DNA of 64,000 nt from DATLLN01 sp963809205 (GCA_963809205.1 CAWEIS010000001.1:308469-372468), one strand, 5' to 3'. Positions 38,771-47,236 are shown, numbered from the stretch's first letter. Numbers and translations are program-made. The notes: generated by a model not told the origin, from the sequence alone.

Positions 38771-39314
38771 TCCGGGTATGGACACGCCCGTTACGACTCC
38801 CGCGACGGCTATGACTGGCATCCGCTGGAGGCGCTCTACCATCGCATCGCGCGGCAACGCGGAACCTCTGGCGGCTCCCGTGACCGGCGGAGCGCCCGAA
38901 AGCTCCGGTTTCACTTCTCAGACGCGCCGACGCTCTCCGGCCGCCCGCTCGTCCTGGTCCTCCGCGGCGGCGAGGCTGGCCGACAACTGAGGAGATGATT
39001 GGCTTCGCGCGGTCCCTGAATCGCCTCTACGCCGACGAGATCGCCGAGCTCGAGCGCGCGACCAGTCGGCGCCCCCGGCTCAAACGGCGGTCGATCTGCC
39101 CGTCACCGCGGCGCGCGCAGGCCAAGGCGTCCTCGGGTGTCTTCGGGTGTCTTCATCGCCTTTCCGACCCACGGTGGATCACCGACTCTCGGCGCTACGA
39201 GCGAGGCCGCCAGGCGAGGGCGCGAGCCCGGAGTACCTAATCCAGAGTCGCGCGCGGCCGACCGCCCGTGTGTACAACTGCGATGCCGCGCCTGGAGCAC
39301 CCGTCCCCATACCC

Positions 39315-39411
39315 CGCCTCGGCTCCTGTAGTCGGGGGTGAGGGTCGCCTGTGCTCGATCTCCGTCGCGCGCACCACGCGCGCACGCATAGCGCCGCTCA
39401 CACGAGGCGAA
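39315..39411 (+). repeat. 97-bp dispersed repeat, copy 2
   Basis: Starts CGCCTCGGCTCCTGTAG and ends CATAGCGCCGCTCACACGAG then GCGAA. The ends CGCCTCG and CGAGGCG form a 7-base terminal inverted repeat. Confidence 0.75.
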
Positions 39412-39433
39412 GGACCGCGAAGGTGCCATCGTC

Positions 39434-39530
39434 CGCCGGCTCCTGTAGCGGGGGGTCGGGGTGCGGTTGTCTTCGCCTAGCCTGATGGCCTCGCGCACGC
39501 GCGCACGCATGGACGGCTCAGATGAGGCGA
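39434..39530 (+). repeat. 97-bp dispersed repeat, copy 3
   Basis: Tandem direct copy, the same length as copy 2: CGCCGGCTCCTGTAGCGGGG ... GGACGGCTCAGATGAGGCGA. Confidence 0.7.
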
Positions 39531-39589
39531 CGGGTGACGAGGCAAGCGTCGGCGAGCGTTGAACCCGCATCCCCGCCGATGTTCGTCGG

Positions 39590-42500
39590 TCAGGGTGCGG
39601 CCGATTTCGGCTCGCCGATGGCCAGGCGAGCCGCCTGCACCCAGCCCAGCCGAACCGTGAGTCCCTTGCGCTCGAATCGCCGCTTCGCCTCCGCCAGCGC
39701 GTCGCTTGCCTCACCGACCTTGCCCTGCGCAGCCAGCGCCTCGCCTAGCTCGAGCCAGGCGTCGCCTTGGCACCAGACCAGGTCGGACGACTCGGCCCGT
39801 TCGGCTGCAGCCCTGGCCAGGTGCTCCGCCCGGTCAGGGTGGCCCGACGTCCGCTCGATCAGGGCATGCGCCGTCATTGCCCGGACGGTGGCCTCGGTGT
39901 CGGCGGCGGCCCCACGGATGTCCAGCACGGCCAACGCCTCCGGATACCGACCCTGCAGGGCCAGCGCCCGGGCCAGGTCGACTGCCGCCAGCGGTCCGAA
40001 CCAGCCGTCCCGTGCTTCTAGTAGTCCGGCTAGGGCGGTGCGCAGGTGCGACTCCGCGCGAACGGCGTCGCCGGCCAGCAGCTCGATGCCGCCCGCGTAC
40101 AGCTCCCACTGCGTGCCCCAGTACGCGTGTCCTAGGTCACGGCAGGCCGCGATCGCGTTCCCGATGTTGCTGCGTGCGCGATCGAACTCTCCCAGCTCCG
40201 CCTCCAGGCACGCCATTGAGCCAAGGCCGACGGTCTGGGCGACCGGGTCGCCCTGCTGTTGCACGACAAGTGCCCGGCTTCGCCTGATCGCCTCCTCCAC
40301 CGGCATCGCCCCGGCCAGCAGCATCCAGCCCAGATATTGCATCGCGCGGGCGAGCTCCGGCCGCCGGCCGCTGCGTCTGGCGTGCTCGACCGCCCGAAAA
40401 CCGTCCTCGCCACGACCGATCGTGCCGCCGATGCTCTCGATGTCTGCCACCAGCGCCCACAGCCGAGATAGCGTGACATCGTCCCCAACCTGCTCGATCT
40501 GCGCGATCGCCCGCTCCGCCTGCTCGCGCAGCGCCTCCACCCCCGATCGGCCCGGGTCGAGGTAGATCTGGATCCGTTCGTGCTCGGCCCGAGCCCGCCA
40601 GTGCAACGCCACATCGCCGTCCGCGGACTCGGCCACGGCCTCGCCCAACACGGCGAGAGCGCGCTCGAACTCGGACAGCTCGAACAGCGCAAAGCCGCGG
40701 TCGGCCAGCAGACCCGTGCGCACCGGGTCGGACGCGGGCAGCAGCGCCGCCGCCCGCCCGAACAGGTTGGCCGCCGCGGCGTAGTCGAGGCGCTCAAAGG
40801 CGCGGCTGCCGCTGCTGGCCAGCAGCACGGCGGCGCGCCCGGCTAGGTCGCGGTCGCGATCGCCTGGCGTCCTCACCTGGGCCCGCTCCAGACAGGCACG
40901 CTCGAGGTGGTAGCCGAGGATCTCCTCGCCTCCGGGCTCTCTTCCGCGGGGCTGGGTCTCCAGCCAGTCGAAGTAGTGCTCGTGAAGGTCCGCGCGCACC
41001 TGCTTGGGCAGCGCGGCGTACGCCGCCTCACGGATCAGCGCGTGCCGGAACGCGAATGTCCGGTCACCGTCCGGTGGGCGCAGCAGCTCCTTGCGTGCCA
41101 GCCCCATGAGCAGGCCAGCGGCGAGCTCGACCGGCTGCTCGCACAGCATCGCGACGTCCTCTGCGGCGGCGCTGACGCCGACCACGGCAGCCGCCTCGAT
41201 CGCCGCTCGCTCGGCCACCGACAGCCGATCAAGCCGCGCCGCCAGCAGAGCCTGGATAGCCGGCGGGATCTCCAGACCGTCCCACCCCTCCGCCGCGAAG
41301 GCCAGTAGCTGCTCGACGTACAGCGGGTTGCCGCCGGACACCTCCACCACCCGCTCGAGCGAGCCGCGGTGCGCCAGTCCCAGCCCCTCGGCCAGCGTCC
41401 GGCACGCGTCGAGCGAGAGCGGCTCCAGCAGCATGGTGGTCGCGTTGAGCTTGCCGCCGCCCCAGCCGGGACGCAGCTCAAGCAGCTCGGGCCGGGCCAG
41501 GCAGAGCAGCAGCAGCGGCGCGTCGCGCGTCCACTCGGCCAGGTACTCGAGCAGGTCGAGCATGGTCGGCTCCGCCCAGTGGATGTCCTCGAACACGACG
41601 ACCAGCGGCTCGCGCGCAGCCAGCTCGAGCAGCCTTCGCACGGCGGCGAAGGCGGCCTCGCCCACGGACGGCGCCGCGCCCAGCATGCCGGCGATGCCTG
41701 CGGCGACTGCCTCAGCGTCATCCGCGCCGGCCAGCACAGACGCCGGACTGTCCGCGCCACCGGAGAGTTCCCGCACGATCTCGGCCAAGGGTAAGAAGGT
41801 GATGCCCTCGCCGTAGGAGTGGCAGTGCCCCGTTAGCACCCGCGCGCGGTCCTCCAGCCGCGCAGCCACCTCCAGGCCCAGCCGCGACTTGCCGATGCCG
41901 GCATCCCCCAGCACCGTGACCAGGTGGCAGGTGCGATCCCCAGCGGCCCGCTCGAACGCCTGGAGGATCGCGGCCAGCTCCGCTTCCCGCTCGAGCAGCG
42001 GCGCGTCCAGCCGCCGCGCCAACCCGGGCGCACCGGGCAGCACTCGCACCAGCCGCCAGGCCGGCACCGGCTGCTCCTTACCCTTGGCCGCCACCGGCGC
42101 CACCGGCTCGGCGTCGACGGCGTCGCGAACGAGCAGGTGGGTGGCCTCGCCGATCAGGATCTCCCCAGGCGTGCCGGCCTGCTCGAGCCGGGCGGCGACG
42201 TTGATCGCATCGCCCAGCACCGGCGACTCGCCGGAGGCCACCACCTCACCCGTGTTCACCCCGATCCGCACCGCCAACTCGACACCTAGCTCGGCCCGCA
42301 GCCGCTCATTCAACCGCTCCACCGCGACCGCCATCTCAGCCGCCGCACGCACCGCCCGCAGAGCGTCGTCCTCGTGAGCCGCGGGCACGCCAAACACGCA
42401 CATCAAGCCATCGCCCATCAGGTCGCCCGCCCGGCCGCCATGACGCTCGGCGACCCGCTCGATCTCAGCCGCAAAGCGGGTCAGCACACCCCGGAGCGCC

Positions 42501-42676
42501 TCCGGGTCAAGCCGCTCGCCCAGCGGCGTCGAACCGACCACATCGCAGAACACGACGGTAACGATGCGCCGCGTCTCGTGATCCGCTGCCGTCACCCCAC
42601 CGAGCGTCGCCCCACAGGCCAGGCAGAAGTTGGCCCGATCGGGATTCTGCTCGTTGCACGCAACACAGGTACGCAC
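39590..42676 (-). CDS. Class III nucleotidyl cyclase-NTPase-TPR protein
   Basis: A 1028-residue multidomain signalling protein. Zinc ribbon CVACNEQNPDRANFCLACG (1-25); cyclase domain (about 36-215) with metal Asp in VVFCDVVGST, GDGLMCVFG and LGDAINVAARLE; NTPase domain with P-loop LGDAGIGKSRLGLE and Walker B VVVFEDIHWAEPTM; then TPR-like repeats. At the position of the substrate-selecting Lys the sequence is AGDLMGDG, so Lys is replaced by Asp and nucleotide specificity or activity is uncertain. GTG 42676 lies 6 bases after TAGACT. Intact, unlike its neighbour at 37470. Confidence 0.9.
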   Translation of the reverse strand: MRTCVACNEQNPDRANFCLACGATLGGVTAADHETRRIVTVVFCDVVGSTPLGERLDPEALRGVLTRFAAEIERVAERHGGRAGDLMGDGLMCVFGVPAAHEDDALRAVRAAAEMAVAVERLNERLRAELGVELAVRIGVNTGEVVASGESPVLGDAINVAARLEQAGTPGEILIGEATHLLVRDAVDAEPVAPVAAKGKEQPVPAWRLVRVLPGAPGLARRLDAPLLEREAELAAILQAFERAAGDRTCHLVTVLGDAGIGKSRLGLEVAARLEDRARVLTGHCHSYGEGITFLPLAEIVRELSGGADSPASVLAGADDAEAVAAGIAGMLGAAPSVGEAAFAAVRRLLELAAREPLVVVFEDIHWAEPTMLDLLEYLAEWTRDAPLLLLCLARPELLELRPGWGGGKLNATTMLLEPLSLDACRTLAEGLGLAHRGSLERVVEVSGGNPLYVEQLLAFAAEGWDGLEIPPAIQALLAARLDRLSVAERAAIEAAAVVGVSAAAEDVAMLCEQPVELAAGLLMGLARKELLRPPDGDRTFAFRHALIREAAYAALPKQVRADLHEHYFDWLETQPRGREPGGEEILGYHLERACLERAQVRTPGDRDRDLAGRAAVLLASSGSRAFERLDYAAAANLFGRAAALLPASDPVRTGLLADRGFALFELSEFERALAVLGEAVAESADGDVALHWRARAEHERIQIYLDPGRSGVEALREQAERAIAQIEQVGDDVTLSRLWALVADIESIGGTIGRGEDGFRAVEHARRSGRRPELARAMQYLGWMLLAGAMPVEEAIRRSRALVVQQQGDPVAQTVGLGSMACLEAELGEFDRARSNIGNAIAACRDLGHAYWGTQWELYAGGIELLAGDAVRAESHLRTALAGLLEARDGWFGPLAAVDLARALALQGRYPEALAVLDIRGAAADTEATVRAMTAHALIERTSGHPDRAEHLARAAAERAESSDLVWCQGDAWLELGEALAAQGKVGEASDALAEAKRRFERKGLTVRLGWVQAARLAIGEPKSAAP

Positions 42677-42682
42677 CGGCCA

Positions 42683-42688
42683 AGTCTA
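42683..42688 (-). promoter_or_regulatory. -10-like box of the cyclase-NTPase gene
   Basis: TAGACT on the minus strand, 6 bases before GTG 42676. Confidence 0.4.
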
Positions 42689-42733
42689 CGCACGCCGACG
42701 CCGGCCGGTTGGGCGCCCCGGGGATGGGAGCCC

Positions 42734-42830
42734 TTCGCCTCGTCTGAGCGGCGGGCGTACGTGCGCGGGCGCGCGCGCGAGGCGTCGGGCTGGCGAACAC
42801 AGTTGCCCCCCGCCACCCGGTACCTAGAGC
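42734..42830 (-). repeat. 97-bp dispersed repeat, copy 4 (inverted orientation)
   Basis: Read on the minus strand it has GTGGCGGGGGGC, GCCTCGCGCGCGCGCCCGCG and GCCGCTCAGACGAGGCGAA, matching copies 2 and 3 most closely in its second half. Lies just upstream of the cyclase gene. Confidence 0.6.
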
Positions 42831-43402
42831 GGCATCGAGCAGGAGTCCCAGGTTCGCCTCGTGGGGGCGCCCCTGCGCGATCTTACTGGGCCGATCCGCC
42901 TCGGTGTCCGATTACAAGCGGTGCAGATCGAGGGCGACGCGGCGTTCCTCGAGGGTGTTGCTGGGCCCGATCGTCGTCGGTTCCCGCACCGCGCTTCAGC
43001 ATCTGCGAGCGTCGATTGGTGGGCGCCGCTCGGCATGTGCTGCTGTGCGGCGTCAGCGAGCAGCCAGGCCAGCCGAGCTGACGGGATGCTTCAGCGGAAG
43101 GGCGGCGCCGCTCTCGTATCGGGTCAGACTCTGGTACGACGCTCATCTGCCGGGGATCGAGTCGGCGGCCCGGGAACCTTGTCACAGGCAGGCAGCCGGA
43201 TGATGCGCTTAGCCCGGCGCCAGTCCCCCGGGCCGCCGCTCCGAGTTTACCCACCGCGCTACCGCGGAAACGGCCGCCTACAAGTTCGCGGCCGGTGGTG
43301 CGCTGGCCGCGCCCGTTCACCCGGCGCAAGCAACAGGGAGAAGCCCATCGCCGGTGTCGCCTGGCGAGCGTACGCCTCTGCGAACAACGGGTCAAGAGCC
43401 TG
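42831..43402. other. Intergenic, no gene supported
   Basis: About 570 bases with open frames on both strands but no recognised motif. Confidence 0.45.
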
Positions 43403-43531
43403 TCATCGTAGCGGCGGCCCGGAGACCCGATCACGGCAGAAACGCCAGCGAGAACCGGAGAAAAAGCACTCGCGGCGTGCCGAGTGATTCTCCTGCGGGC
43501 AGCCGCGCAGACACTCCGGGCTTGTGCTCAT
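43403..43531 (-). CDS. Possible 42-residue Cys-containing ORF coupled to the ATPase
   Basis: ATG overlaps the ATPase stop (ATGA). The product begins MSTSPECLRGCPQENHSARR and has four cysteines (positions 7, 11, 22, 32). The DNA is duplicated downstream of the ATPase fragment at 22544, where a one-base loss changes the frame, and a terminator-like hairpin lies within it. It may therefore be 3'-flank rather than a gene. Confidence 0.3.
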   Translation of the reverse strand: MSTSPECLRGCPQENHSARRECFFSGSRWRFCRDRVSGPPLR

Positions 43532-43683
43532 TGCAGGTCAAGTTCGAACCAGACGAGCCATCCGTCGTGCTGGGGTGTTGGTTCGGCGCCCCAGCGGTCG
43601 GCGAGCGCGTCGACGAGGTAGAGGCCGCGGCCGCCGGTGCCGCTGGGTGGGGCGTCGAACTCCGGTCGGGCGAAGCCCGGGCC
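43423..43683 (-). repeat. Inverted duplicate (copy B) of ATPase 3' end and flank
   Basis: Partner of 22390-22650. This copy belongs to the complete ATPase gene. Similarity includes about 107 bases beyond the stop codon. Confidence 0.75.
43461..43486 (-). terminator. Intrinsic terminator-like hairpin after the ATPase gene
   Basis: On the minus strand CACTCG-8-CGAGTG followed by C and five T. The same structure is at 22588-22612. Confidence 0.5.
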
Positions 43684-43926
43684 GCGGTCGGTCACCTGGG
43701 CTCGGATCTCGTCTGGTCGGATCTGGATTTCGAGGACGATCGTGTCGGCGGATGAAAGGCCGGCGTGGCGGACGCTGTTTCCGATCAGCTCGGTGATCAG
43801 CAACCGCAGGTTGAAGACTGCCTCTTGGTGCTGGTCGAAGCGCAATTCATCGACGGCATGGCGGGCGGCACGCGCGGATTCGACGCTCGCGGGTAGCAGC
43901 AGGGAAACGTCGTGGGCGTCAGTCAC
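43528..43926 (-). CDS. RsbW-type ATP-binding anti-sigma/regulatory protein (HATPase_c_2)
   Basis: A 132-residue GHKL ATPase of the kind that binds sigma factors or anti-sigma antagonists in partner-switching circuits. N-box LLITELIGNSVRHAG (Glu and Asn), G1 box VTDRGPGF, G2 region GGRGLYLVDALADRWG. GTG 43926 is preferred: family homology begins there, and the upstream extension has a palindrome CGGGTATCTACCCG. GGGTAT, a SigB-type -10 sequence, lies 12 bases before the start. Together with the SpoIIE-like protein at 33.5 kb it suggests a stress-signalling circuit. Confidence 0.85.
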   Translation of the reverse strand: MTDAHDVSLLLPASVESARAARHAVDELRFDQHQEAVFNLRLLITELIGNSVRHAGLSSADTIVLEIQIRPDEIRAQVTDRGPGFARPEFDAPPSGTGGRGLYLVDALADRWGAEPTPQHDGWLVWFELDLQ

Positions 43927-43931
43927 TCGAT

Positions 43932-43945
43932 CGGGTAGATACCCG
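43932..43945. promoter_or_regulatory. Palindrome between divergent starts
   Basis: CGGGTAGATACCCG, two perfect 6-base arms, lies between the ATPase start (43926, minus) and the 43961 gene start (plus). On the minus strand it contains GGGTAT. Operator or SigB-type promoter element by position. Confidence 0.4.
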
Positions 43946-43947
43946 AG

Positions 43948-43953
43948 TAGACT
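43948..43953 (+). promoter_or_regulatory. -10-like box of the 43961 gene (leaderless geometry)
   Basis: TAGACT lies exactly 7 bases before ATG 43961. Confidence 0.45.
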
Positions 43954-43960
43954 GGAGCGT

Positions 43961-44146
43961 ATGCATGGTCGGGAGGAGCGGTTGGCGATGAACGAGGTGT
44001 TGTTCCGGAAGGCCAACGATCGGATCGACGAGAGCGCCGGGGAGCACGCCTCGCCCGCCGAGGAGGTCGCGTTCTACTGCGAGTGCTCAGACCGTGAGTT
44101 CCTCGACCAGCCGAGACTTACCGATCCCCGGCTCACCGATCACTGA
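43961..44146 (+). pseudogene. Truncated small actinobacterial protein, chimeric 3' end
   Basis: Starts MHGREERLAMNEVLFRKAND and reaches VAFYCECSD, resembling small actinobacterial proteins with REVNERI...FVCEC blocks. From about 44090 the frame is antisense to a cyclase-ATPase P-loop fragment on the minus strand, so the true C terminus has been replaced. Recombination scar. Confidence 0.55.
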
Positions 44147-44205
44147 CACCAACTGCGTCGACAGCTCACCGCGAGCACGATCCAACGCTCCACGCAACAC
44201 GTCGG
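44090..44205 (-). pseudogene. Cyclase-ATPase P-loop fragment
   Basis: Minus strand encodes LSTQLVSVIGEPGIGKSRLV then EELTV-stop, nearly the same as the P-loop part of the 37470 pseudogene. Nothing else of that gene is present. Confidence 0.6.
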
Positions 44206-44235
44206 CCGAGCGCTATCGGGACGCGTATCGGCGGT

Positions 44236-44937
44236 TCATCGGCCGGTAGCCACCCGCCAGCGCGCCCACATCGCGTCGTCGACCGGCAGGCGGTCGGTGC
44301 GCCGGCGGGTCAGTCGGCGGACGCTGAGGTGCGCGTGGTCGGGCACGAAGCCGACCGCGGCGCAGCCGCGCAGCGACGGCACGTTGTCGTCCGCCACGTA
44401 CGTCAGCGCGGATGCGGAGCCCTCGTCGCGGGCGATGGCCAGCAGCTGCCACATGCCGTCGCCCATCGCCTTCTTGCCGCGGAACTCGGTGAACGTGTAC
44501 GCGCCCTCCAGCATCACCTCATCCTCGCCCAGCGGCTCGTAGGTGTCGGGCACGCAGTCGTCCATCCACGCCATCTCCGGCGGGCGGATCAGCCACTGGC
44601 AGTAGATCGGCCGCCCGCGCGACGTCTCGGCGACGTAGAGGGTGGTCACGCCGTGCAGGCGGAAGCGCTCGCGGAGCAGCAGCTGCTTGAGGTCGGACGA
44701 GGCGGCCTGCTCGCGCTCCATCTCGAAGCCGTGGAACGAGAGCAGCTCGGCCGGGCGCATCTCGAGCTCGAGGCGCGCAGGTTTCCGTTCGGGCAACGCC
44801 GACAGGTCGCAGCGCAGGCCCAGGTAGCAGCGTTCCCCCCAGGCCTGCTCGGCGATCTCGTGCGCCGTCACCCGCGGGTCGGCATGCGTGACCAGATCGA
44901 CGGCGGTCCTGATGTTCTCGCTGCTAATCGACGACAT
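44236..44937 (-). CDS. GNAT-like acetyltransferase family protein
   Basis: A 233-residue soluble protein. The C-terminal half has GNAT-like features (GDGMWQLLAIARDEGSASAL, then TYVADDNVPSLRGCAAVGFV where an N and a GF stand in family positions). The N-terminal half (CYLGLRCDLSALPERKPARL) is unassigned. Acceptor unknown. ATG 44937 follows a strong GGAGGAGGTGAGCG. Confidence 0.6.
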   Translation of the reverse strand: MSSISSENIRTAVDLVTHADPRVTAHEIAEQAWGERCYLGLRCDLSALPERKPARLELEMRPAELLSFHGFEMEREQAASSDLKQLLLRERFRLHGVTTLYVAETSRGRPIYCQWLIRPPEMAWMDDCVPDTYEPLGEDEVMLEGAYTFTEFRGKKAMGDGMWQLLAIARDEGSASALTYVADDNVPSLRGCAAVGFVPDHAHLSVRRLTRRRTDRLPVDDAMWARWRVATGR

Positions 44938-45164
44938 CGCTCACCTCCTCCCGATATCTGGTACCAGAGCGTACCGTGGCGATTGGCCTCGCGGACCCGT
45001 CGCCCACACGAGCCAGTGTACGGTCGAGCCATGGAGATTGTGAAGTGGTCATGGAGCAACCGAGTCGCGAGCTCAGTCGCGGGCGAACCGTCGGCCACTG
45101 CACGACGACCCAGTTTGTGAACGATGTGCCGACGTCGACTCGGACGGCAACATCATCGCCACCG

Positions 45165-45344
45165 TCAGTACCAGCGGCCGCGCGCGAAGCCGCCGAACGC
45201 GATCAGTCCAATCAGGGCAACGATGATGCCCAGAATCAGGCTCCAGAAGATCGCGATCACGATCCCGACGATGACGAGGATCCCCCCGACGCTGATTCCG
45301 GTGTTCATTCGCCCTCCGGTATTCATTCGCTCTCCGGTGCTCAT
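45165..45344 (-). CDS. Small hydrophobic DUF6131-type protein with triplicated start region
   Basis: A 41-59-residue protein, almost entirely one or two membrane helices (GGILVIVGIVIAIFWSLILG then IIVALIGLIAFGG) with a FARGRWY end. Three in-frame ATGs at 45344, 45326 and 45308 are 18 bases apart and each follows a purine-rich GGAG-type sequence, caused by tandem 18-base repeats. Which start is used cannot be told. Confidence 0.65.
   Translation of the reverse strand: MSTGERMNTGGRMNTGISVGGILVIVGIVIAIFWSLILGIIVALIGLIAFGGFARGRWY
45308..45344 (-). repeat. 18-bp tandem repeats spanning three start codons
   Basis: Units ATGAGCACCGGAGAGCGA and ATGAATACCGGAGGGCGA, followed by ATGAACACCGGA. Each unit carries its own GGAG and ATG. 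Confidence 0.8.
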
Positions 45345-45660
45345 TCGCTCGTCTCCCTTTCCGCTCGATGTCAGGCGAGCAAATACCCCGAGCGGCGGCA
45401 GCGCCAAACTCCGCGGGTCGCTGCCGGCACCGCGAACGAAAAGAGCCCCGACCAGCAGTCGCACTGCCCGGCATCATCCAAACGGCCGGTGCGAAGGGTT
45501 CCCCTGAGGAACCCAGTCCGACGATTCACGGCGATACCAACGCCGTGGCGACGGACTGCGGCGTTTGCGTGACGCGTAGAGTGGGGTAGGTGTGCCATCA
45601 CACACTCCGCGAGGGCAGAACAACCCTGCGGGAGTCTCGACTCGACGAAGGCAGGGTGAG
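45345..45660. other. Intergenic, nothing recognised
   Basis: About 315 bases between divergent small genes; no clear promoter or motif. Confidence 0.4.
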
Positions 45661-45828
45661 ATGGCCAAGAGTTCGAAGAAGGCTGCAAAGAAGGCGAAGA
45701 AAGAGTCCGCCCGAGCCGGAAAAACGCTCGCCGGCAGGGTTCTCAGGAACCCGAGATCCACGGTCAAGGACAAGAAGCTAGCTGCCGGCGTGCTCTCACA
45801 AGCCGGCCAGAGCAAGCAGCCTAAATAG
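45661..45828 (+). CDS. Small lysine-rich protein, 55 aa
   Basis: Highly basic: MAKSSKKAAKKAKKESARAG then a block LRNPRSTVKDKKLAAGVLSQ. The second block resembles a short motif (LRxxxxxxxxKxxAxxxLSQ) known from small conserved proteins in several high-GC bacteria. ATG 45661 follows GGGTGAG. It could bind nucleic acid, but that is inferred from charge only. Confidence 0.55.
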   Translation: MAKSSKKAAKKAKKESARAGKTLAGRVLRNPRSTVKDKKLAAGVLSQAGQSKQPK

Positions 45829-46209
45829 CGGGAGTAAAGCCGTCCAGCCCCAGTAAAGCCCTCCAGCCCCAGGAGTCTTCAGCGTCGGACAGGCTGGCCG
45901 CTCCGGCTGGGTAAACGCGTGCTGCGCGCACCCACCGACCCTGGGGCGCGGTGGGTCGCGCTGCGCAGGTCGGGCGCCCGGTTCGTCAGGAACGATTGTC
46001 CGCGGTGCAGTAGAGCGCTAGTGTTTGCGTGGCGAGCCGCCGGCGGCTGAATCAACCTAGCGGTCAGGGGACAATCGCCCGATGAGACATGAGCCTCGCA
46101 CTCCTTCGCGGAGCCAGGTTGGAGATCTCGGGATGGAGCCTCAGAACGACGAGTTGAACCGGGTTGGCTTGGAGCAGCGTGGCGCGCCGGGCTCGCTGGT
46201 CTAGGGACG
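45829..46209. other. Intergenic
   Basis: Contains a 40-codon frame from ATG 46081 (MRHEPRTPSRSQVGDLGMEP) without known relatives, and a short duplicated CCAGCCCCAGTAAAGCC near 45843-45870. No supported gene. Confidence 0.4.
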
Positions 46210-47106
46210 GTGAACCGCAGGCGAATCGCGGCGAGCGAGTGCGATTGCGTCCAGCGGATCGCGGCGACCTGCGGCGAGTCGCCGATGTGGTCCGTACGCG
46301 AGCAGGCGCTCTACTGGACTGACAACCTCGGTGGGCGGATCTACCGGCTGGAGCCAGAGCGCGGAAGCGCCCAGAGCTTCGTGCTCGGCCAGAACGTGAT
46401 GAGCATCGGACTGCGGGAACGTGGTGGGCTCGTACTCGCACTCGCCAAGCAGCTCGCCTTCTACGAGCCTGGAGGCGAGCTCGAGCTGCTCATGGAGGTC
46501 GAGCAAGACCAGCCGCGCAACCGCTTCAACGACGGCAAGGTTGACCGTCGCGGCCGCTACTGGGCCGGCACGATGAACGACACTGACTGGGACAAGCCCT
46601 CCGGCTCGCTTTACCGCCTCAACCCAGACTTGGGGCTAAGCCGAGTACAAGGTGCGGTGGTCTGCGCCAACGGGCTCGGCTGGAGCCCCGACGACCAAAC
46701 CTTCTACCTGGGCGAGAGCTTCCGCTACGCGATCTTCGCTTACGACTTCGACCCCGATGCCGGCACTCTCTCGGCCCGGCGAGTGTTCGCGACCGTCGAC
46801 GGGAGCAGTGGGGCGTTCCCGGACGGGCTGACGGTGGACGCCGAGGGCGGGGTCTGGAGCGTGCAAAACGGCGCCGGCCGACTGGTCCGCTACGCCGCCG
46901 ACGGCGCGGTCTCGCACGAGGTCGAAGTGCCGCTTCCCCAGCCGACGAGCTGCATCTTCGGCGGACGGGAGCTGGACGTCCTCTACATCACCACCTCGCG
47001 GCAGAACATGACCCCCGAGCAACTCCAGCGCTACCCGCTGTCGGGCAGCGTGTTCGCCGTGCGACCCGGCCTGAGCGGTGTCCCCGAGCCGGGCTTCGCA
47101 GGATAG
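46210..47106 (+). CDS. SMP-30/gluconolactonase-family protein
   Basis: A 298-residue six-bladed propeller lactonase. The metal-site order is present: Glu in CGESPMW, RFNDGKVDRRGRYWAGTM (Asn/Asp), CANGLGWSPDDQTFY, and FPDGLTVDAEGGVW. It likely hydrolyses a sugar or other lactone in the cytoplasm. GTG 46210 is the only start before the homology, with no strong Shine-Dalgarno. Two 97-bp repeats follow downstream. Confidence 0.88.
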   Translation: MNRRRIAASECDCVQRIAATCGESPMWSVREQALYWTDNLGGRIYRLEPERGSAQSFVLGQNVMSIGLRERGGLVLALAKQLAFYEPGGELELLMEVEQDQPRNRFNDGKVDRRGRYWAGTMNDTDWDKPSGSLYRLNPDLGLSRVQGAVVCANGLGWSPDDQTFYLGESFRYAIFAYDFDPDAGTLSARRVFATVDGSSGAFPDGLTVDAEGGVWSVQNGAGRLVRYAADGAVSHEVEVPLPQPTSCIFGGRELDVLYITTSRQNMTPEQLQRYPLSGSVFAVRPGLSGVPEPGFAG

Positions 47107-47236
47107 GCAGGGGGTGCAGTGGCGGAGGCCAACCGCTACGACGTCATCGCCACACCGCGGGATGAGTGATGACCAGCCGTAAGTAATTCGCCCAGGCTCT
47201 TGGCCTAGCGCCGGTTCAAACGTGCTCCTCATACCT

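Larger units (their letters stand above)
38771..39589. other. Intergenic: decayed sequence and a tandem pair of 97-bp repeats
   Basis: No gene supported. A short frame at 38995 (MIGFARSLNRLYADEIAELE) shows no recognised family. The two repeats lie at 39315-39411 and 39434-39530. Confidence 0.5.

Noticed and set aside
42883..43434. Long minus-strand open frame of 183 codons
   Set aside because: Arg/Ser/Pro-rich composition typical of antisense frames in GC-rich DNA; no motif, no ribosome site, overlaps the ATPase flank repeat.
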